Positions 26,177 through 34,698 of a stretch of DNA of 64,000 nucleotides are shown here, in pieces. Each line of letters begins with the position of its first letter. The stretch's first letter is position 1. The stretch comes from Heyndrickxia vini (GTDB lineage Bacteria; Bacillota; Bacilli; Bacillales; Bacillaceae_C). Location of the stretch: positions 3,696,001 through 3,760,000 of the forward strand of contig NZ_CP065425.1 in NCBI RefSeq assembly GCF_016772275.1, given 5' to 3'. A program made the position numbers and the translations under genes. The notes beneath the pieces are model-generated. The model saw only the letters and a program-made list of their open reading frames with translations. It did no database searches and had not been told where the DNA came from.

Positions 26177-27310
26177 ATGGCTCAATCTCTTCATTCATAT
26201 GACGAAATTACCTTTAAGCAATTCGTTTTATTTATAAAAACTCATCATCAACAATTAGAAGAAAATCTATGCATTTATTTAAATCAGGACGACACTCTTT
26301 CTCCTGATGACAAAAAAATAATCGGAGCAATATTGGACTCGTTTTTACTATTTTTCGTTACCTACAACATCGAGGAAACTGAAGATGATTTCGAAAGCCA
26401 TATAATCGTTTGGCTGAAATCACAATTATCTCTCTTATCTATAAAAAGCTTTAACCTGTTCCGTTTAATTTTTGAGAAAGCATTAATCACATTAATGATT
26501 CAAATGAAGTACAATCGAAGCACCTCAATTCTCATGTGTTTGTTATCCATCTATTCTCAACTTATCTATCGTTTTAATGAATGGATAAATGAAGATAAGA
26601 CAGATGTCTATTCGAAATTTTCCCAAGACAAAACTAAACTCCAGTCCTTGGATCGTTTAAATAAACTCCTTATACGCTCCTCAGGAGTACATGACTTTGC
26701 GCATATTTTAAAAAAATGTGAGGAGTTTTTTTCATATAGACGATGCGTATTCTATGCGTATATTCCTTGGTCCAATCAATTTTATGGGGTAATCGGTGCC
26801 GAATTGCCTAAAGTTCAAAGCATGAAAGGTCAACTAAGTTCAAGAGAAACGACGATTTTTAATACACAAAAAGCTATCTTTTTAAAGAACCCTAAAGGAT
26901 ATGTAAAGGATGAACATATCGAATTATTTAATCTTTCATCCGTTATATTTGTACCACTTACAAATAAGCAGCAAGTTTTTGGCTGGTTAACCTTTGATCA
27001 ATTGGGAGAAGAGTTCGATTGTTCGAAGGAAGAGCTAGACTTTCTGGAGGAGGTAGGAAATCGACTAGGTTTATTTTTATCTAGAAGTGGCGAAAGTACA
27101 TCGGGATTGCCTAATCTCCATTTAACAGAAAGAGAAAGCGAGATCCTCGATTTACTGGCTGAAGGGCATGACAATAAAAAAATGGGAAAAATTTTGTATT
27201 TAAGTGAGCATACAGTAAGAGATTATGTTAGTAGTTTAATGACAAAATTAAAAGCTAAAAATCGTACACAAGTTGTCGCCTACGCCTTTCGATATGGTTT
27301 ATTAAAATAA
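26177..27310 (+). CDS. LuxR-family regulator with GAF-like sensor domain
   Basis: A 377-residue protein. The C-terminal ~60 residues are a LuxR/GerE HTH (L-T-E-R-E-S-E-I-L-D-L-L-A-E-G, S-E-H-T-V-R-D-Y-V-S-S-L-M-T-K-L). Residues about 155-305 resemble a GAF ligand-binding domain (S-V-I-F-V-P-L-T-N-K-Q-Q-V-F-G-W-L-T-F-D). The N-terminal part is helical and unassigned. TTAGGAGAAC precedes the ATG. It faces the two-SDR operon, suggesting control of that pathway. A weak terminator follows at 27321-27341. Confidence 0.88.
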   Translation: MAQSLHSYDEITFKQFVLFIKTHHQQLEENLCIYLNQDDTLSPDDKKIIGAILDSFLLFFVTYNIEETEDDFESHIIVWLKSQLSLLSIKSFNLFRLIFEKALITLMIQMKYNRSTSILMCLLSIYSQLIYRFNEWINEDKTDVYSKFSQDKTKLQSLDRLNKLLIRSSGVHDFAHILKKCEEFFSYRRCVFYAYIPWSNQFYGVIGAELPKVQSMKGQLSSRETTIFNTQKAIFLKNPKGYVKDEHIELFNLSSVIFVPLTNKQQVFGWLTFDQLGEEFDCSKEELDFLEEVGNRLGLFLSRSGESTSGLPNLHLTERESEILDLLAEGHDNKKMGKILYLSEHTVRDYVSSLMTKLKAKNRTQVVAYAFRYGLLK

Positions 27311-27320
27311 TAACAATCGT

Positions 27321-27341
27321 AGGGGCAGATTTGATCTTCCC
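27321..27341 (+). terminator. Weak terminator after the LuxR-type gene
   Basis: GGGGCAGAT pairs with ATCTTCCCC (one mismatch) around TTG, followed by TTTATA. Confidence 0.4.
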
Positions 27342-27343
27342 CT

Positions 27344-27646
27344 TTATACATATTGTAAAAAAAGTGAGTATTTTATAGTTTCATCTGTTTTCTTATCAAA
27401 TTCACGCGATCGAAAACCAAATGTAATTGTTACCTTCACTTCATATGGTGAAATAATTTGACTACTTGTATCAATCGTTGTTCGAAAAAACATCCCTTCC
27501 TGATCCGAAAAACCATAATCAATCCCTCGCAATGCACAATTGGCCTGATACACTTTATATGGATAGGTTCGGTACGTACGGGATATGGTTCTTCCTTTTT
27601 CAAACGCTTCAGGAAAACGAACATCATCCTCGATAATTTTCAGCAT
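27344..27646 (-). CDS. Hypothetical protein, 100 residues
   Basis: Not recognised. ATG 27646 follows AGAGGTGAT at a good distance, which supports a real gene; a GTG three codons earlier is in frame. The sequence is soluble, mixed alpha/beta in character, with E-D-D-V-R-F-P-E near the start, two Cys-free halves apart from one Cys, and I-S-P-Y-E-V-K-V-T-I-T-F-G-F-R-S-R. It is convergent with the LuxR-type gene and divergent from the histidine phosphatase. Confidence 0.65.
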   Translation of the reverse strand: MLKIIEDDVRFPEAFEKGRTISRTYRTYPYKVYQANCALRGIDYGFSDQEGMFFRTTIDTSSQIISPYEVKVTITFGFRSREFDKKTDETIKYSLFLQYV

Positions 27647-27750
27647 ATATATCACCTCTTAAGATTTATATGCGTTTTTTTAAGAGAGTAGTATTTTATT
27701 CATGAATAACTATAGAACCTTTTTGGAATATATAGAATTGGAGTATACAC

Positions 27751-28287
27751 ATGAAAATTGGTTTAATCAGACATTATAAAGTGTTGAAAGATTACCCGAA
27801 GGAGAAACGACTATATTCTGCAGAAGAGGTAAAACAATGGTTTGCAGAATATGATGTTGCAGAAATTGAATACAGAAACGATCCTCCAAAAACGACTGAA
27901 TGGAAAGCCTGTTATTCAAGTCCTACGTCAAGGGCTATAAAAACAGCCAAACATCTTTATGATCGGGACATTATTGAGTTAGAGGAGCTTCAAGAAATTG
28001 CTGTACCTGTTTTCAGTACAAGATTAAAATTGCCTTTTATCGCATGGGCATTATTAATTCGCTTTGCCAATCTATTTAATAAGCAAACAAGAGAAGAAAT
28101 AAACCAAACAAAAAAGAAAATTAATTACGTGTTAGATGAAATTTCGAAAAGTAATAAGGAAGATATACTCATTATTAGTCATGCCGCATTGATGTTTTAC
28201 ATAAGAAAAGAACTTTTAAAAAGAGGCTTTACCGGGCCCAAATTCACCATTGCCAAAAATGGGGAATTGTATGAATTTATATTGTAA
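27751..28287 (+). CDS. Histidine phosphatase superfamily protein
   Basis: A 178-residue protein with the phosphoglycerate-mutase-like core. The catalytic His is in L-I-R-H near residue 8, where the usual R-H-G is R-H-Y. The S-S-P-T-S-R-A-I-K-T-A segment and I-I-S-H-A-A (second His) complete the site. It probably removes phosphate from a small molecule or protein. The ribosome site is modest (TTGGAG). The R-H-Y variation places it in an outlying branch, so the specific activity is uncertain. Confidence 0.85.
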   Translation: MKIGLIRHYKVLKDYPKEKRLYSAEEVKQWFAEYDVAEIEYRNDPPKTTEWKACYSSPTSRAIKTAKHLYDRDIIELEELQEIAVPVFSTRLKLPFIAWALLIRFANLFNKQTREEINQTKKKINYVLDEISKSNKEDILIISHAALMFYIRKELLKRGFTGPKFTIAKNGELYEFIL

Positions 28288-28418
28288 CTTTTTGCTGAAT
28301 TCTTTTGTGATTTTGAGGACCAATATCCAGGTTACCCCTTAACTTTGGCTCCATTCTGACGCTTATTTTTGTGAAAATGTAAGAAGTGAGAAGGTAGAGG
28401 CTAGGCGCCGAGACTGTG

Positions 28419-28870
28419 GTGCTCGAATCTGTTGCATTCGGGAAGATGGGGGCGGGATTTCCATGCTTTCCTTCTCGAATCCGCTTCTTTCGGGTAGATG
28501 AAGGCGCGATTCCTCTCCTTTCCTTCTCGAATCCGTTTCTTTCGGGTAGATGAAGGCGCGATTCCTCTCCTTTCCTTCTCGAATCCGCTTCTTTCGGGTA
28601 GATGAAGGCGCGATTCCTCTCCTTTCCTTCTCGAATCCGCTTCTTTTGGGTAGATGAAGGCACGATTCCTCTCCTTTCCTTCTCGAACCCGCTTCTTTCG
28701 GGTAGATAAAGGCACGATTCCTCTCCTTTCCTTCTCGAATCCGCTTCTTTCGGGTAGATAAAGGCGCGATTTCCATGCTTTCCTTCTCGAATTCGCTTCT
28801 TTCGAGAAGATTATTGCACGGTTTCTATGCTTTACTGCTCGAATCCACTACTACTTTAGAATTTTATTAA
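28419..28870. repeat. 52-bp tandem repeat (minisatellite), about nine units
   Basis: The unit starts near CTTCTCGAATCCGCTTC and recurs at 28419, 28471, 28523, 28575, 28627, 28679, 28731, 28783 and 28835, always 52 bases apart. Central copies are nearly identical; the outer ones have drifted. Each unit holds GAATC and GATTC about 25 bases apart. It is GC-richer than its surroundings. Fifty-two is not a multiple of three, so the open frames through it are an artefact of the repeat. Confidence 0.92.
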
Positions 28871-29178
28871 AACAACCTCCTTTGTTCCGAAACTTGCTTT
28901 CCATCACCAATTACATACCCCATCGATTTATAACAAACTAATCGTTTATCATACATTGCTTTTAAAACTAGGACCTTTTCGTCCACGTAATCATATACTT
29001 GAACTTCTTGCTTGGTGGAGTAATGACGATGTAGGCGACCAACATATTGTTGTAGGCTTCCCTTCCAAGAAATCTGCATTGTTAAGAATAGTATATCTAG
29101 GCGTGCATCATCTTTACCAATAATTGTTTTAAATAGTAGTTTTCCCTTTGTAGTTGAGCATAGTCTTTCATTCGACAT
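28867..29178 (-). pseudogene. Remnant of a superfamily II helicase C-terminal domain
   Basis: About 100 residues with Q-Q-Y-V-G-R-L-H-R, the motif VI (Q-x-x-G-R-x-x-R) of DEAD/DEAH helicases, then E-V-Q-V-Y-D-Y-V-D and M-Y-D-K-R-L-V-C-Y-K-S-M-G-Y. These resemble the end of the large defence-type helicases linked to TOTE/restriction islands. Motifs I-V are missing and the upstream DNA carries no continuation. This is therefore the 3' end of a deleted gene. The start shown is only the first in-frame ATG. Confidence 0.75.
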
Positions 29179-29239
29179 TAAGTTATGTATAACAGCATTA
29201 TATCCAATAAGTTTAAGAGAATATCACAGAAGGTGCAAA

Positions 29240-29368
29240 ATGAAAATTAATGATAAAGTAATCTTTATGTGTAATCAAGGAGAATACTCCCCTGCCTTTA
29301 CAGATCGATTAAAACGAAATGTCCTCGACCAGTTGGGATTAAACAAGGGAGTAAAGAATAAAGTCTAA
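29240..29368 (+). CDS. Possible small protein, 42 residues
   Basis: M-K-I-N-D-K-V-I-F-M-C-N-Q-G-E-Y-S-P-A-F... ending K-N-K-V. AAGGTG lies six bases before the ATG and a strong hairpin follows the stop. Composition is protein-like and charged. No family recognised; it may be a fragment of a lost gene in this degraded stretch. Confidence 0.35.
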   Translation: MKINDKVIFMCNQGEYSPAFTDRLKRNVLDQLGLNKGVKNKV

Positions 29369-29372
29369 CAAG

Positions 29373-29420
29373 TAAACGGACAGTTCTCTTGCTTATCGAA
29401 GCAAAGGAATTGTCCGTTTA
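29373..29420 (+). terminator. Hairpin after the 42-residue ORF
   Basis: TAAACGGACA-TTC and GAA-TGTCCGTTTA arms enclose an inner CTTGCTT/AAGCAA stem. There is no T-run. The region from here to 29575 shows no supported gene. Confidence 0.45.
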
Positions 29421-29575
29421 TGATCGGTTAGTTTTATATATTTTGTCCTGTTTCAAGTTCTCAATTTCTTCTCGAAGTTATTTTACCCTTCCTTGAATGT
29501 TTTAGTAAATACATTTTACGAAAGATAAACAAGGTTTTCAGTTTTCTATCACGTACTTTAGACACTAAAGTCAGG

Positions 29576-29896
29576 TTATTTCTGACTAAGCTCACTTTTT
29601 CTATATAATTCTCTACCAAATGTATCAATGTGACTTTTCAAATTTTCATTATTTATTTCTTCATATTGGACGATGTCAAAGAAATAAGGTAGTGGAAATT
29701 CTTCGTTTAAAAGATCGTCCAACTGATAAAGTGTTTCACTAGTCACATTTTTACCTGATATCGCAATATCGACATCTGACCCTTTTTTATAGTTCCCTAG
29801 AGCCCTACTTCCAAAAATGATCGCTTTATCAATTTCTTTTAAATTTTCCATTGCTCTTCGTATATACTCAAAATCTCGATCCAATAATCCAAACAT
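29576..29896 (-). CDS. mntA: MntA-type nucleotidyltransferase antitoxin
   Basis: A 106-residue minimal nucleotidyltransferase with the motif G-S-R-A-L-G-N-Y-K-K-G-S-D-V-D (Gly29-Ser30, Asp41, Asp43) and later F-D-I-V. In HepT/MntA type VII toxin-antitoxin systems this enzyme adds AMP to the HEPN toxin and silences it. ATG 29896 follows AAAGGA and is 4 bases after the hepT stop; a longer frame overlapping hepT is rejected. Encoded downstream of hepT, as in known pairs. Confidence 0.88.
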   Translation of the reverse strand: MFGLLDRDFEYIRRAMENLKEIDKAIIFGSRALGNYKKGSDVDIAISGKNVTSETLYQLDDLLNEEFPLPYFFDIVQYEEINNENLKSHIDTFGRELYRKSELSQK

Positions 29897-29900
29897 CGAA

Positions 29901-30299
29901 TCATTCCTTTGAAAGTTTGTCATATAATGATTTAAAAATTGGAACATAAACTTGAACGATTTCGCGAACAAACTTTTTTGCAAATTCTTCATCATAAGTA
30001 TGAGTAGTTAAATTTCGTTTGGAAAGGGCATCAATCCAATTATGACCTTCCTCAATTAATCCTATTTGAAATGCCTGTTTTAACGTTTCTCTGGGACTTT
30101 TCACTATATACCCCTGTGATTCTAAATAGTCCTTTAATACTTTCCAAGCCAGCTCAAATGTAATTTCAAAGAATTGAATGATTCCAGCTTGTTCTAATTC
30201 AGTTTTAATCTCTTGTTTAGAATACCTCTCTAAAAGTTTAAATGACCTTTCAAAGTTTTCAAACCTTTGTCTCCATCTAGTATCCTTTAACGAATCCAT
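29901..30299 (-). CDS. hepT: HepT-like HEPN ribonuclease toxin
   Basis: A 132-residue all-helical protein of the HI0074/HepT family. Its catalytic motif R-N-L-T-T-H-T-Y (Arg95, His100, Tyr102) matches R-x4-H-x-Y of active HEPN RNases; the Tyr is the site AMPylated by MntA. ATG 30299 stands 8 bases after AAGGAGG. A two-gene operon with mntA. The pair lies in a small accessory stretch with a dead helicase gene, next to a T-box argS. Confidence 0.88.
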   Translation of the reverse strand: MDSLKDTRWRQRFENFERSFKLLERYSKQEIKTELEQAGIIQFFEITFELAWKVLKDYLESQGYIVKSPRETLKQAFQIGLIEEGHNWIDALSKRNLTTHTYDEEFAKKFVREIVQVYVPIFKSLYDKLSKE

Positions 30300-30528
30300 A
30301 CATGATACCTCCTTATAGGGTCTATTCAAGTTATCTCAAGAGGAATAGTTATATGGAAAATATTCTTTATCTTATAGCAAATACCTTTAAAAGAATTATT
30401 TATTATATTTCCACTTCTTGGACAGCGCTCACAATTCAAACAATTTAACATTTATTAACCAATATTACTTGTTATTTTAACAAATATCCACAGCTACCTA
30501 ATAAGAAAAAAGCAATTCCCTTTTTAGT

Positions 30529-32391
30529 TTACATCCGATCCGGTGACGGCAGCCCCAGTACGGTCAATGCATCCCCGATGGTTTCTTTGAATTTTAACGT
30601 AAGCCAAAGTCTAAACGCCTTTTTGTCATTATCCGCTTTAATAATTGGGCAGGCTGCATAGAAATTATTGAACAAAGTTGCTAGCTCATGTGCATACGTA
30701 CATATCTTGTGGGGGGATAATTCATTAGATGCCGCATAAAGCGTATCCTGCCAAGTGGCAATATGTCTTAGTAATGCGTATTCTGCCTTATCCATATGAT
30801 TTATTTCATTCGGTACCACTTGCTCCGAATACAAGTCAACTTCGGCTTTACTTAAAATGCTAACCGCACGTGCGTGAGAATACATTAAATATACACCCGT
30901 ATTTCCTGTTACTTCTGTCGCCTGTTGAATGTCAAAAACGACCTCGGTTAACAAACTAAAACGAAGAAGGTAGTAACGGATCGATGCTGCCGCAATCGTT
31001 CTACTCGACAATCCACTTTTATCCGAACGTTTATTTTCAATAATCCCTTCCATAAGATCAAGTAAATCGGATATTTTAATTCCTATTCCTTGTCTTCCAG
31101 ACATGGCGTACGATGCTTTTCCATCCGTTGTATCTAAACCAAGTTCCATTGCTGCCGCCGGGCTTAAAGAAACGACACCGTAACTGACATGACGAAGTTT
31201 CTCTGCCTGTTTCGTATATCCTAATATTTCAAGTGCTTGTTTCACCATTGCTTGCGGATACTCTTGTCTGTGGTCAATAACATTGATGACGATATCCGCT
31301 TGACCAAATGACGCATCAGTTCCATTCATATTCGTTGTCCATAGTCCTTCTGAAAAACGTTTATACATGAAATCCTTTTCCAGCAATCCAAATTTCCACA
31401 GATGATAAGCAATGTCTTTTGCCGTATAAGTTAAAATGCCATTGGAACGAACTAACACTTTATCCATACTATGTTCGGATTCGGTATCTTCTGCAACAGT
31501 TGTAGGCTGTTTCAACACCCAGCACCCCTCCAACTTACCGGAAGTTTCCTGGTGAAATTGTTTTGTTTTTTTAAGTAAGTTAAACGCTGCAGTCCAAAAT
31601 CCTTCTCTTACAATATTGCTTTCCCATACCAACAAATCATAATGAATGTCAAACTCATTCATTTCTTCGATATGTTCACGAACTATTCGGTCCGCAACAA
31701 GTAACCCGACCCAAGACAAATTTTCAATCCCCTCTTCAAGTGAATGTAAAACATTTGTCCTTTGTTCAAGTAATGGAGGATTTTTTTCATATTGCTTATT
31801 TACCGTAGAGTAAATATCCCAACAGAAATCACCAAAACGAGAGTGCTCTTTTTTATATGGAATATTCAAAATACCAACAACTGTGTCCGCAAGTTGATTC
31901 CCCAAATCATCGATATAATTATGCACTTCTACCTTGTATCCGGCTCTTTTTAAAAGTCGTACAAGAGAATCACCAATACACGAATTTCTTAGATGGCCAA
32001 TATGGGCCGATTTGTTCGGATTGATAGATGTATGTTCAATAACTACCTTTTCGCCGTTATTCAATGGAAATTTAAAATCCCTCTTAACCCATTGATTCCA
32101 ATCGATAGACATATTGATAAATCCTGGTGGAGCTACTTCAATTTTGTAAACTAAGCCCTCCATTTCCCCTTCTTCTTCCAGTTTATTTTTCAACATGTCC
32201 GCAATTTGAATCGGTGCTTTCCGTAAAACTTTCGCAAGCTGCATCGCAACATTTGTCGAATAGTCACCATGTTCTAAATGTGATGGTTGTTCAACAGAAA
32301 TTTTCAAATCCTCATTATAGTTGAGACCCATTTCATGAAAAAGACTGTTCACAGACTTTTCGATGTTGTTTATAATCAACTGGCTTATCAT
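30529..32391 (-). CDS. argS: Arginyl-tRNA synthetase (T-box-controlled copy)
   Basis: A 620-residue class I synthetase. The N-terminal ~110 residues are the tRNA D-loop recognition domain. The HIGH signature appears as S-A-H-I-G-H-L-R-N, and the C-terminal DALR anticodon domain carries S-H-A-R-A and F-N-N-F-Y-A. The KMSKS region is degenerate (A-S-Y-A-M-S-G-R-Q-G). It charges tRNA-Arg. The length exceeds that of the usual B. subtilis type (~556), suggesting a second, distinct branch. An arginine T-box precedes it. It is not in a housekeeping context but beside HepT/MntA and SelO. Confidence 0.92.
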   Translation of the reverse strand: MISQLIINNIEKSVNSLFHEMGLNYNEDLKISVEQPSHLEHGDYSTNVAMQLAKVLRKAPIQIADMLKNKLEEEGEMEGLVYKIEVAPPGFINMSIDWNQWVKRDFKFPLNNGEKVVIEHTSINPNKSAHIGHLRNSCIGDSLVRLLKRAGYKVEVHNYIDDLGNQLADTVVGILNIPYKKEHSRFGDFCWDIYSTVNKQYEKNPPLLEQRTNVLHSLEEGIENLSWVGLLVADRIVREHIEEMNEFDIHYDLLVWESNIVREGFWTAAFNLLKKTKQFHQETSGKLEGCWVLKQPTTVAEDTESEHSMDKVLVRSNGILTYTAKDIAYHLWKFGLLEKDFMYKRFSEGLWTTNMNGTDASFGQADIVINVIDHRQEYPQAMVKQALEILGYTKQAEKLRHVSYGVVSLSPAAAMELGLDTTDGKASYAMSGRQGIGIKISDLLDLMEGIIENKRSDKSGLSSRTIAAASIRYYLLRFSLLTEVVFDIQQATEVTGNTGVYLMYSHARAVSILSKAEVDLYSEQVVPNEINHMDKAEYALLRHIATWQDTLYAASNELSPHKICTYAHELATLFNNFYAACPIIKADNDKKAFRLWLTLKFKETIGDALTVLGLPSPDRM

Positions 32392-32410
32392 AAAAAAAAC
32401 CTCCTTTAAA

Positions 32411-32660
32411 TAAAAAAAGCCTCCATCTCTTTAAAAAGAGACGAAGGCTTTTGCATTCGCGGTACCACTCTTGTTGTTAAACTTTCCGTTTAACCACTTA
32501 ATAAGATAACGGTCTTAGCCGTGACTTCCTACTAATCATTCAAAAGTCATTCTCATGGGTCCGTTTCACTGCTAACCCGGTACCGGCTCCCACCAACCCG
32601 GCTCGCTTTTGACTCGGACTCAACAATTACTCTCCCAATCCTAGAAACTGTTGTATTTTT
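32411..32660 (-). promoter_or_regulatory. T-box leader, arginine
   Basis: On the minus strand AGAGTGGTACCGCGAA (about 32472-32457) is a canonical T-box sequence. It is followed by a terminator stem, AAAAGCCTTCGTCTCT with AAGAGATGGAGGC, and T7. The candidate specifier is CGG (32563-32561), an arginine codon, in AGTGAAA-CGG-ACCCATGAG. This aligns with AGTAGTTT-ACC-ACCTATGAG in the threonine leaders of this window. Confidence 0.92.
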
Positions 32661-32664
32661 AAAC

Positions 32665-32692
32665 ATTATATCCAAATAAACAAAAAAGTCAA
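32665..32692 (-). promoter_or_regulatory. Promoter of the T-box argS gene
   Basis: TTGACT, a 16-base spacer and a perfect TATAAT on the minus strand, just before the T-box leader. Confidence 0.8.
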
Positions 32693-32713
32693 TCCTTCAT
32701 CTGGTTCTCTTCA

Positions 32714-34177
32714 TTAAGTACCACAAAAAGTTCGGTAAGGTGTGGTTGACTTTGGCAGTGTAGCGTATTCAACTTGTTCATCAGAGTGTTCGTAAGGATT
32801 TGAAAGTACATGTAACAGCCGCTTCATCACACCATAGTCTTCTTTTTCAACAGCTGCTTCCAGTGCTTCTTCCACCCGATGGTTCCGTGGAATCACTGCT
32901 GGATTGCTATTTCTCATCAATTGATTTGACTCCGTTTTCGATTCCGTTTGTCTTTCTAGTCTTGATTGCCAGCGCTCATACCACTGAACAAACTCCGTTG
33001 CTCCAAATAAGTTACTATTCTCACGCTTATCAAATGTTAAAGCAATAAAAGTATTCGTATAATCCGCTTGATGTTTTTTCATCATATCAAGGAGATTCGT
33101 AACAAGTGAATCATCTTGTTCCTCCTCGTTAAAAATTCCTAGTTTCGCTCTCATCCCTTCTATCCAATAAGAGTGGTACAGTTCGCCAAATTTAGAAATC
33201 TCTCCTTGGGCAAGCTTCACCGCCTGCTCTTGATTGTCATGCAAAAGTGGCAATAAAGATTCAGCAAAACGAGAAAGATTCCACGCAGCCATATACGGCT
33301 GATTTCCATACGCATAGCGTCCCTGAATGTCAATCGAACTGAATACCGTTTCGGGATCATAAGTATCCATGAATGCACATGGACCATAATCAATCGTTTC
33401 TCCACTAATCGTCATATTATCCGTGTTCATTACGCCATGAATAAAACCAACCAATTGCCATTTAGCAATCAGTTTAGCTTGGCGATTAATTACTTCTTTA
33501 AGGAATGAAAGATATCGGTTTTCGTTTTCCTCAAGTTCTGGATAATGCCGTTTTATTGAATAATCAGCTAAAATTCGAAGTTCTTCCACTTTACCTAAAT
33601 TCGCGACATATTGAAAAGTGCCGACACGAATATGACTGGAGGCTAATCGGGTCAAAATTGCCCCTGTTAGCTCCGTTTCTCGGACAATTGACTCACCCGT
33701 TGTTACTACGGTCAGACTTCGAGTGGTAGGAATCCCAAGTGCATGCATGGCCTCACTAATAATGTATTCCCGCAACATTGGTCCGAGTGCTGCCCGGCCA
33801 TCTCCACCTCTTGAATATGGTGTTCTGCCTGCACCTTTTAGCTGGACATCGACCCTTTCACCTTGGGGAGTAATCTGCTCACCGAGAAGCACTGCCCTTC
33901 CGTCCCCTAACATTGTAAAATGCCCAAATTGATGCCCTGCATATGCTTGAGCAATTGGGGATGCACCATCAGGAATCCTATTCCCTGCAAGTATTACTAC
34001 CCCATCATCACTTTGCAACTCCTTAACGTTCAAACCCAAGGATTTCCCGATCTGTTCATTGAGAATAATCAACTTAGGTGATTGTACTGGTGTCGGGTCG
34101 GTGGGAGAAAAAAATAACTTTGGCAGACGAGTGTAACTATTGTCAAAATTCCACCCAAATTCCTTATTTGTTGTCAT
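32714..34177 (-). CDS. selO: SelO pseudokinase (protein AMPylase)
   Basis: A protein of 487 residues from the chosen start, of the YdiU/SelO family, which transfers AMP to protein Ser/Thr/Tyr in redox responses. Family hallmarks: [44 protein letters not shown] and D-Y-G-P-C-A-F. The C-terminus ends F-C-G-T; that Cys occupies the place of the selenocysteine of eukaryotic SelO. Start ATG 34177 has GGAG close upstream; a longer frame is rejected. Probably cytoplasmic and active (inference). Confidence 0.93.
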   Translation of the reverse strand: MTTNKEFGWNFDNSYTRLPKLFFSPTDPTPVQSPKLIILNEQIGKSLGLNVKELQSDDGVVILAGNRIPDGASPIAQAYAGHQFGHFTMLGDGRAVLLGEQITPQGERVDVQLKGAGRTPYSRGGDGRAALGPMLREYIISEAMHALGIPTTRSLTVVTTGESIVRETELTGAILTRLASSHIRVGTFQYVANLGKVEELRILADYSIKRHYPELEENENRYLSFLKEVINRQAKLIAKWQLVGFIHGVMNTDNMTISGETIDYGPCAFMDTYDPETVFSSIDIQGRYAYGNQPYMAAWNLSRFAESLLPLLHDNQEQAVKLAQGEISKFGELYHSYWIEGMRAKLGIFNEEEQDDSLVTNLLDMMKKHQADYTNTFIALTFDKRENSNLFGATEFVQWYERWQSRLERQTESKTESNQLMRNSNPAVIPRNHRVEEALEAAVEKEDYGVMKRLLHVLSNPYEHSDEQVEYATLPKSTTPYRTFCGT

Positions 34178-34364
34178 CGATTCTCCATCCTTATTTGTAT
34201 TATCGTACTTCTTAATATGAATACTATTTCTTATATCACTCATATTACACAAAAAGATAGTTAAAAGACATTATGTTTAATTTCTACTCCCAGCGATTTA
34301 TTATGCTGATGGATTACAAGATAACATCATTCGACTAGTTTCAACCAGTTCTTTTCTTAATCAA

Positions 34365-34384
34365 ACGTTTGATTAAATAATGGA
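34365..34384. promoter_or_regulatory. Palindromic site AATCAAACGTTTGATT, copy 2
   Basis: The palindrome extends to TTAATCAAACGTTTGATTAA, 20 bases. It has the same core as the site at 23445. A ribosome site and short broken frame follow about 50 bases downstream. Confidence 0.55.
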
Positions 34385-34431
34385 TAAGAACGCTTCGTTA
34401 CTGACTTTTGATTGAAAGAGGAGGAAAAAAT

Positions 34432-34509
34432 ATGTCGTAAAGAAAGAGGATTTCTCTTTTAAAAAAGATATGAAAACATTAATGAAAGATGATAAAGAAA
34501 TCATTTAAG
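34432..34509 (+). pseudogene. Broken short gene behind a strong ribosome site
   Basis: GAGGAGGAAAAAAT leads to ATG TCG TAA, a start with an immediate stop. One base out of frame a run continues as V-K-K-E-D-F-S-F-K-K-D-M-K-T-L-M-K-D-D-K-E-I-I and stops at 34509. A single-base change could have broken a small gene. Not recognised. Confidence 0.3.
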
Positions 34510-34557
34510 GAGAAGGAGAATAATTAAGTAGTCTATTCAAATTCGATAGAAAAACTG

Positions 34558-34586
34558 TTGACAGAATAATTTTAATAATATATAAA
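34558..34586 (+). promoter_or_regulatory. Strong sigma-A promoter
   Basis: A perfect TTGACA, a 17-base spacer and TATAAA, about 150 bases before the MFS gene. Confidence 0.75.
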
Positions 34587-34592
34587 TAAATT

Positions 34593-34698
34593 ATCAAACC
34601 TATTTAACTATGTAATTGTATGGCTGGAGATGAAGAGATGCCATAGTCACTAAAAACACGATTGATGTTTTTTTTGGCTATGGCTTTTCTTGTTTTCC
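34593..34698 (+). ncRNA. Candidate small RNA or attenuator leader
   Basis: From the strong promoter, about 100 bases run into GCCATAG...CTATGGC with an inner AAAAACA/TGTTTTT stem and a T-rich tail (34640-34698). This makes a self-contained promoter-terminator unit before an MFS/TIM operon. It matches no riboswitch class I know. No protein is encoded beyond a seven-codon ORF (M-K-R-C-H-S-H). Confidence 0.45.

Noticed and set aside
28277-28776. Three overlapping minus-strand frames of 100-137 codons with repeated R-K-R-I-R-E-G-K
   Set aside because: They are three phases of the same 52-bp DNA repeat. The period is not a multiple of three and there is no ribosome site, so they are not proteins.
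28419-28870. CRISPR array
   Set aside because: Units repeat across their whole 52 bases with no unique spacers and no cas genes are near.
29430-29575. Coiled-coil-like fragment L-R-E-E-I-E-N-L-K-Q on the minus strand
   Set aside because: Only about 20 codons between stops, with no start or ribosome site. Could be a gene remnant but not supportable.
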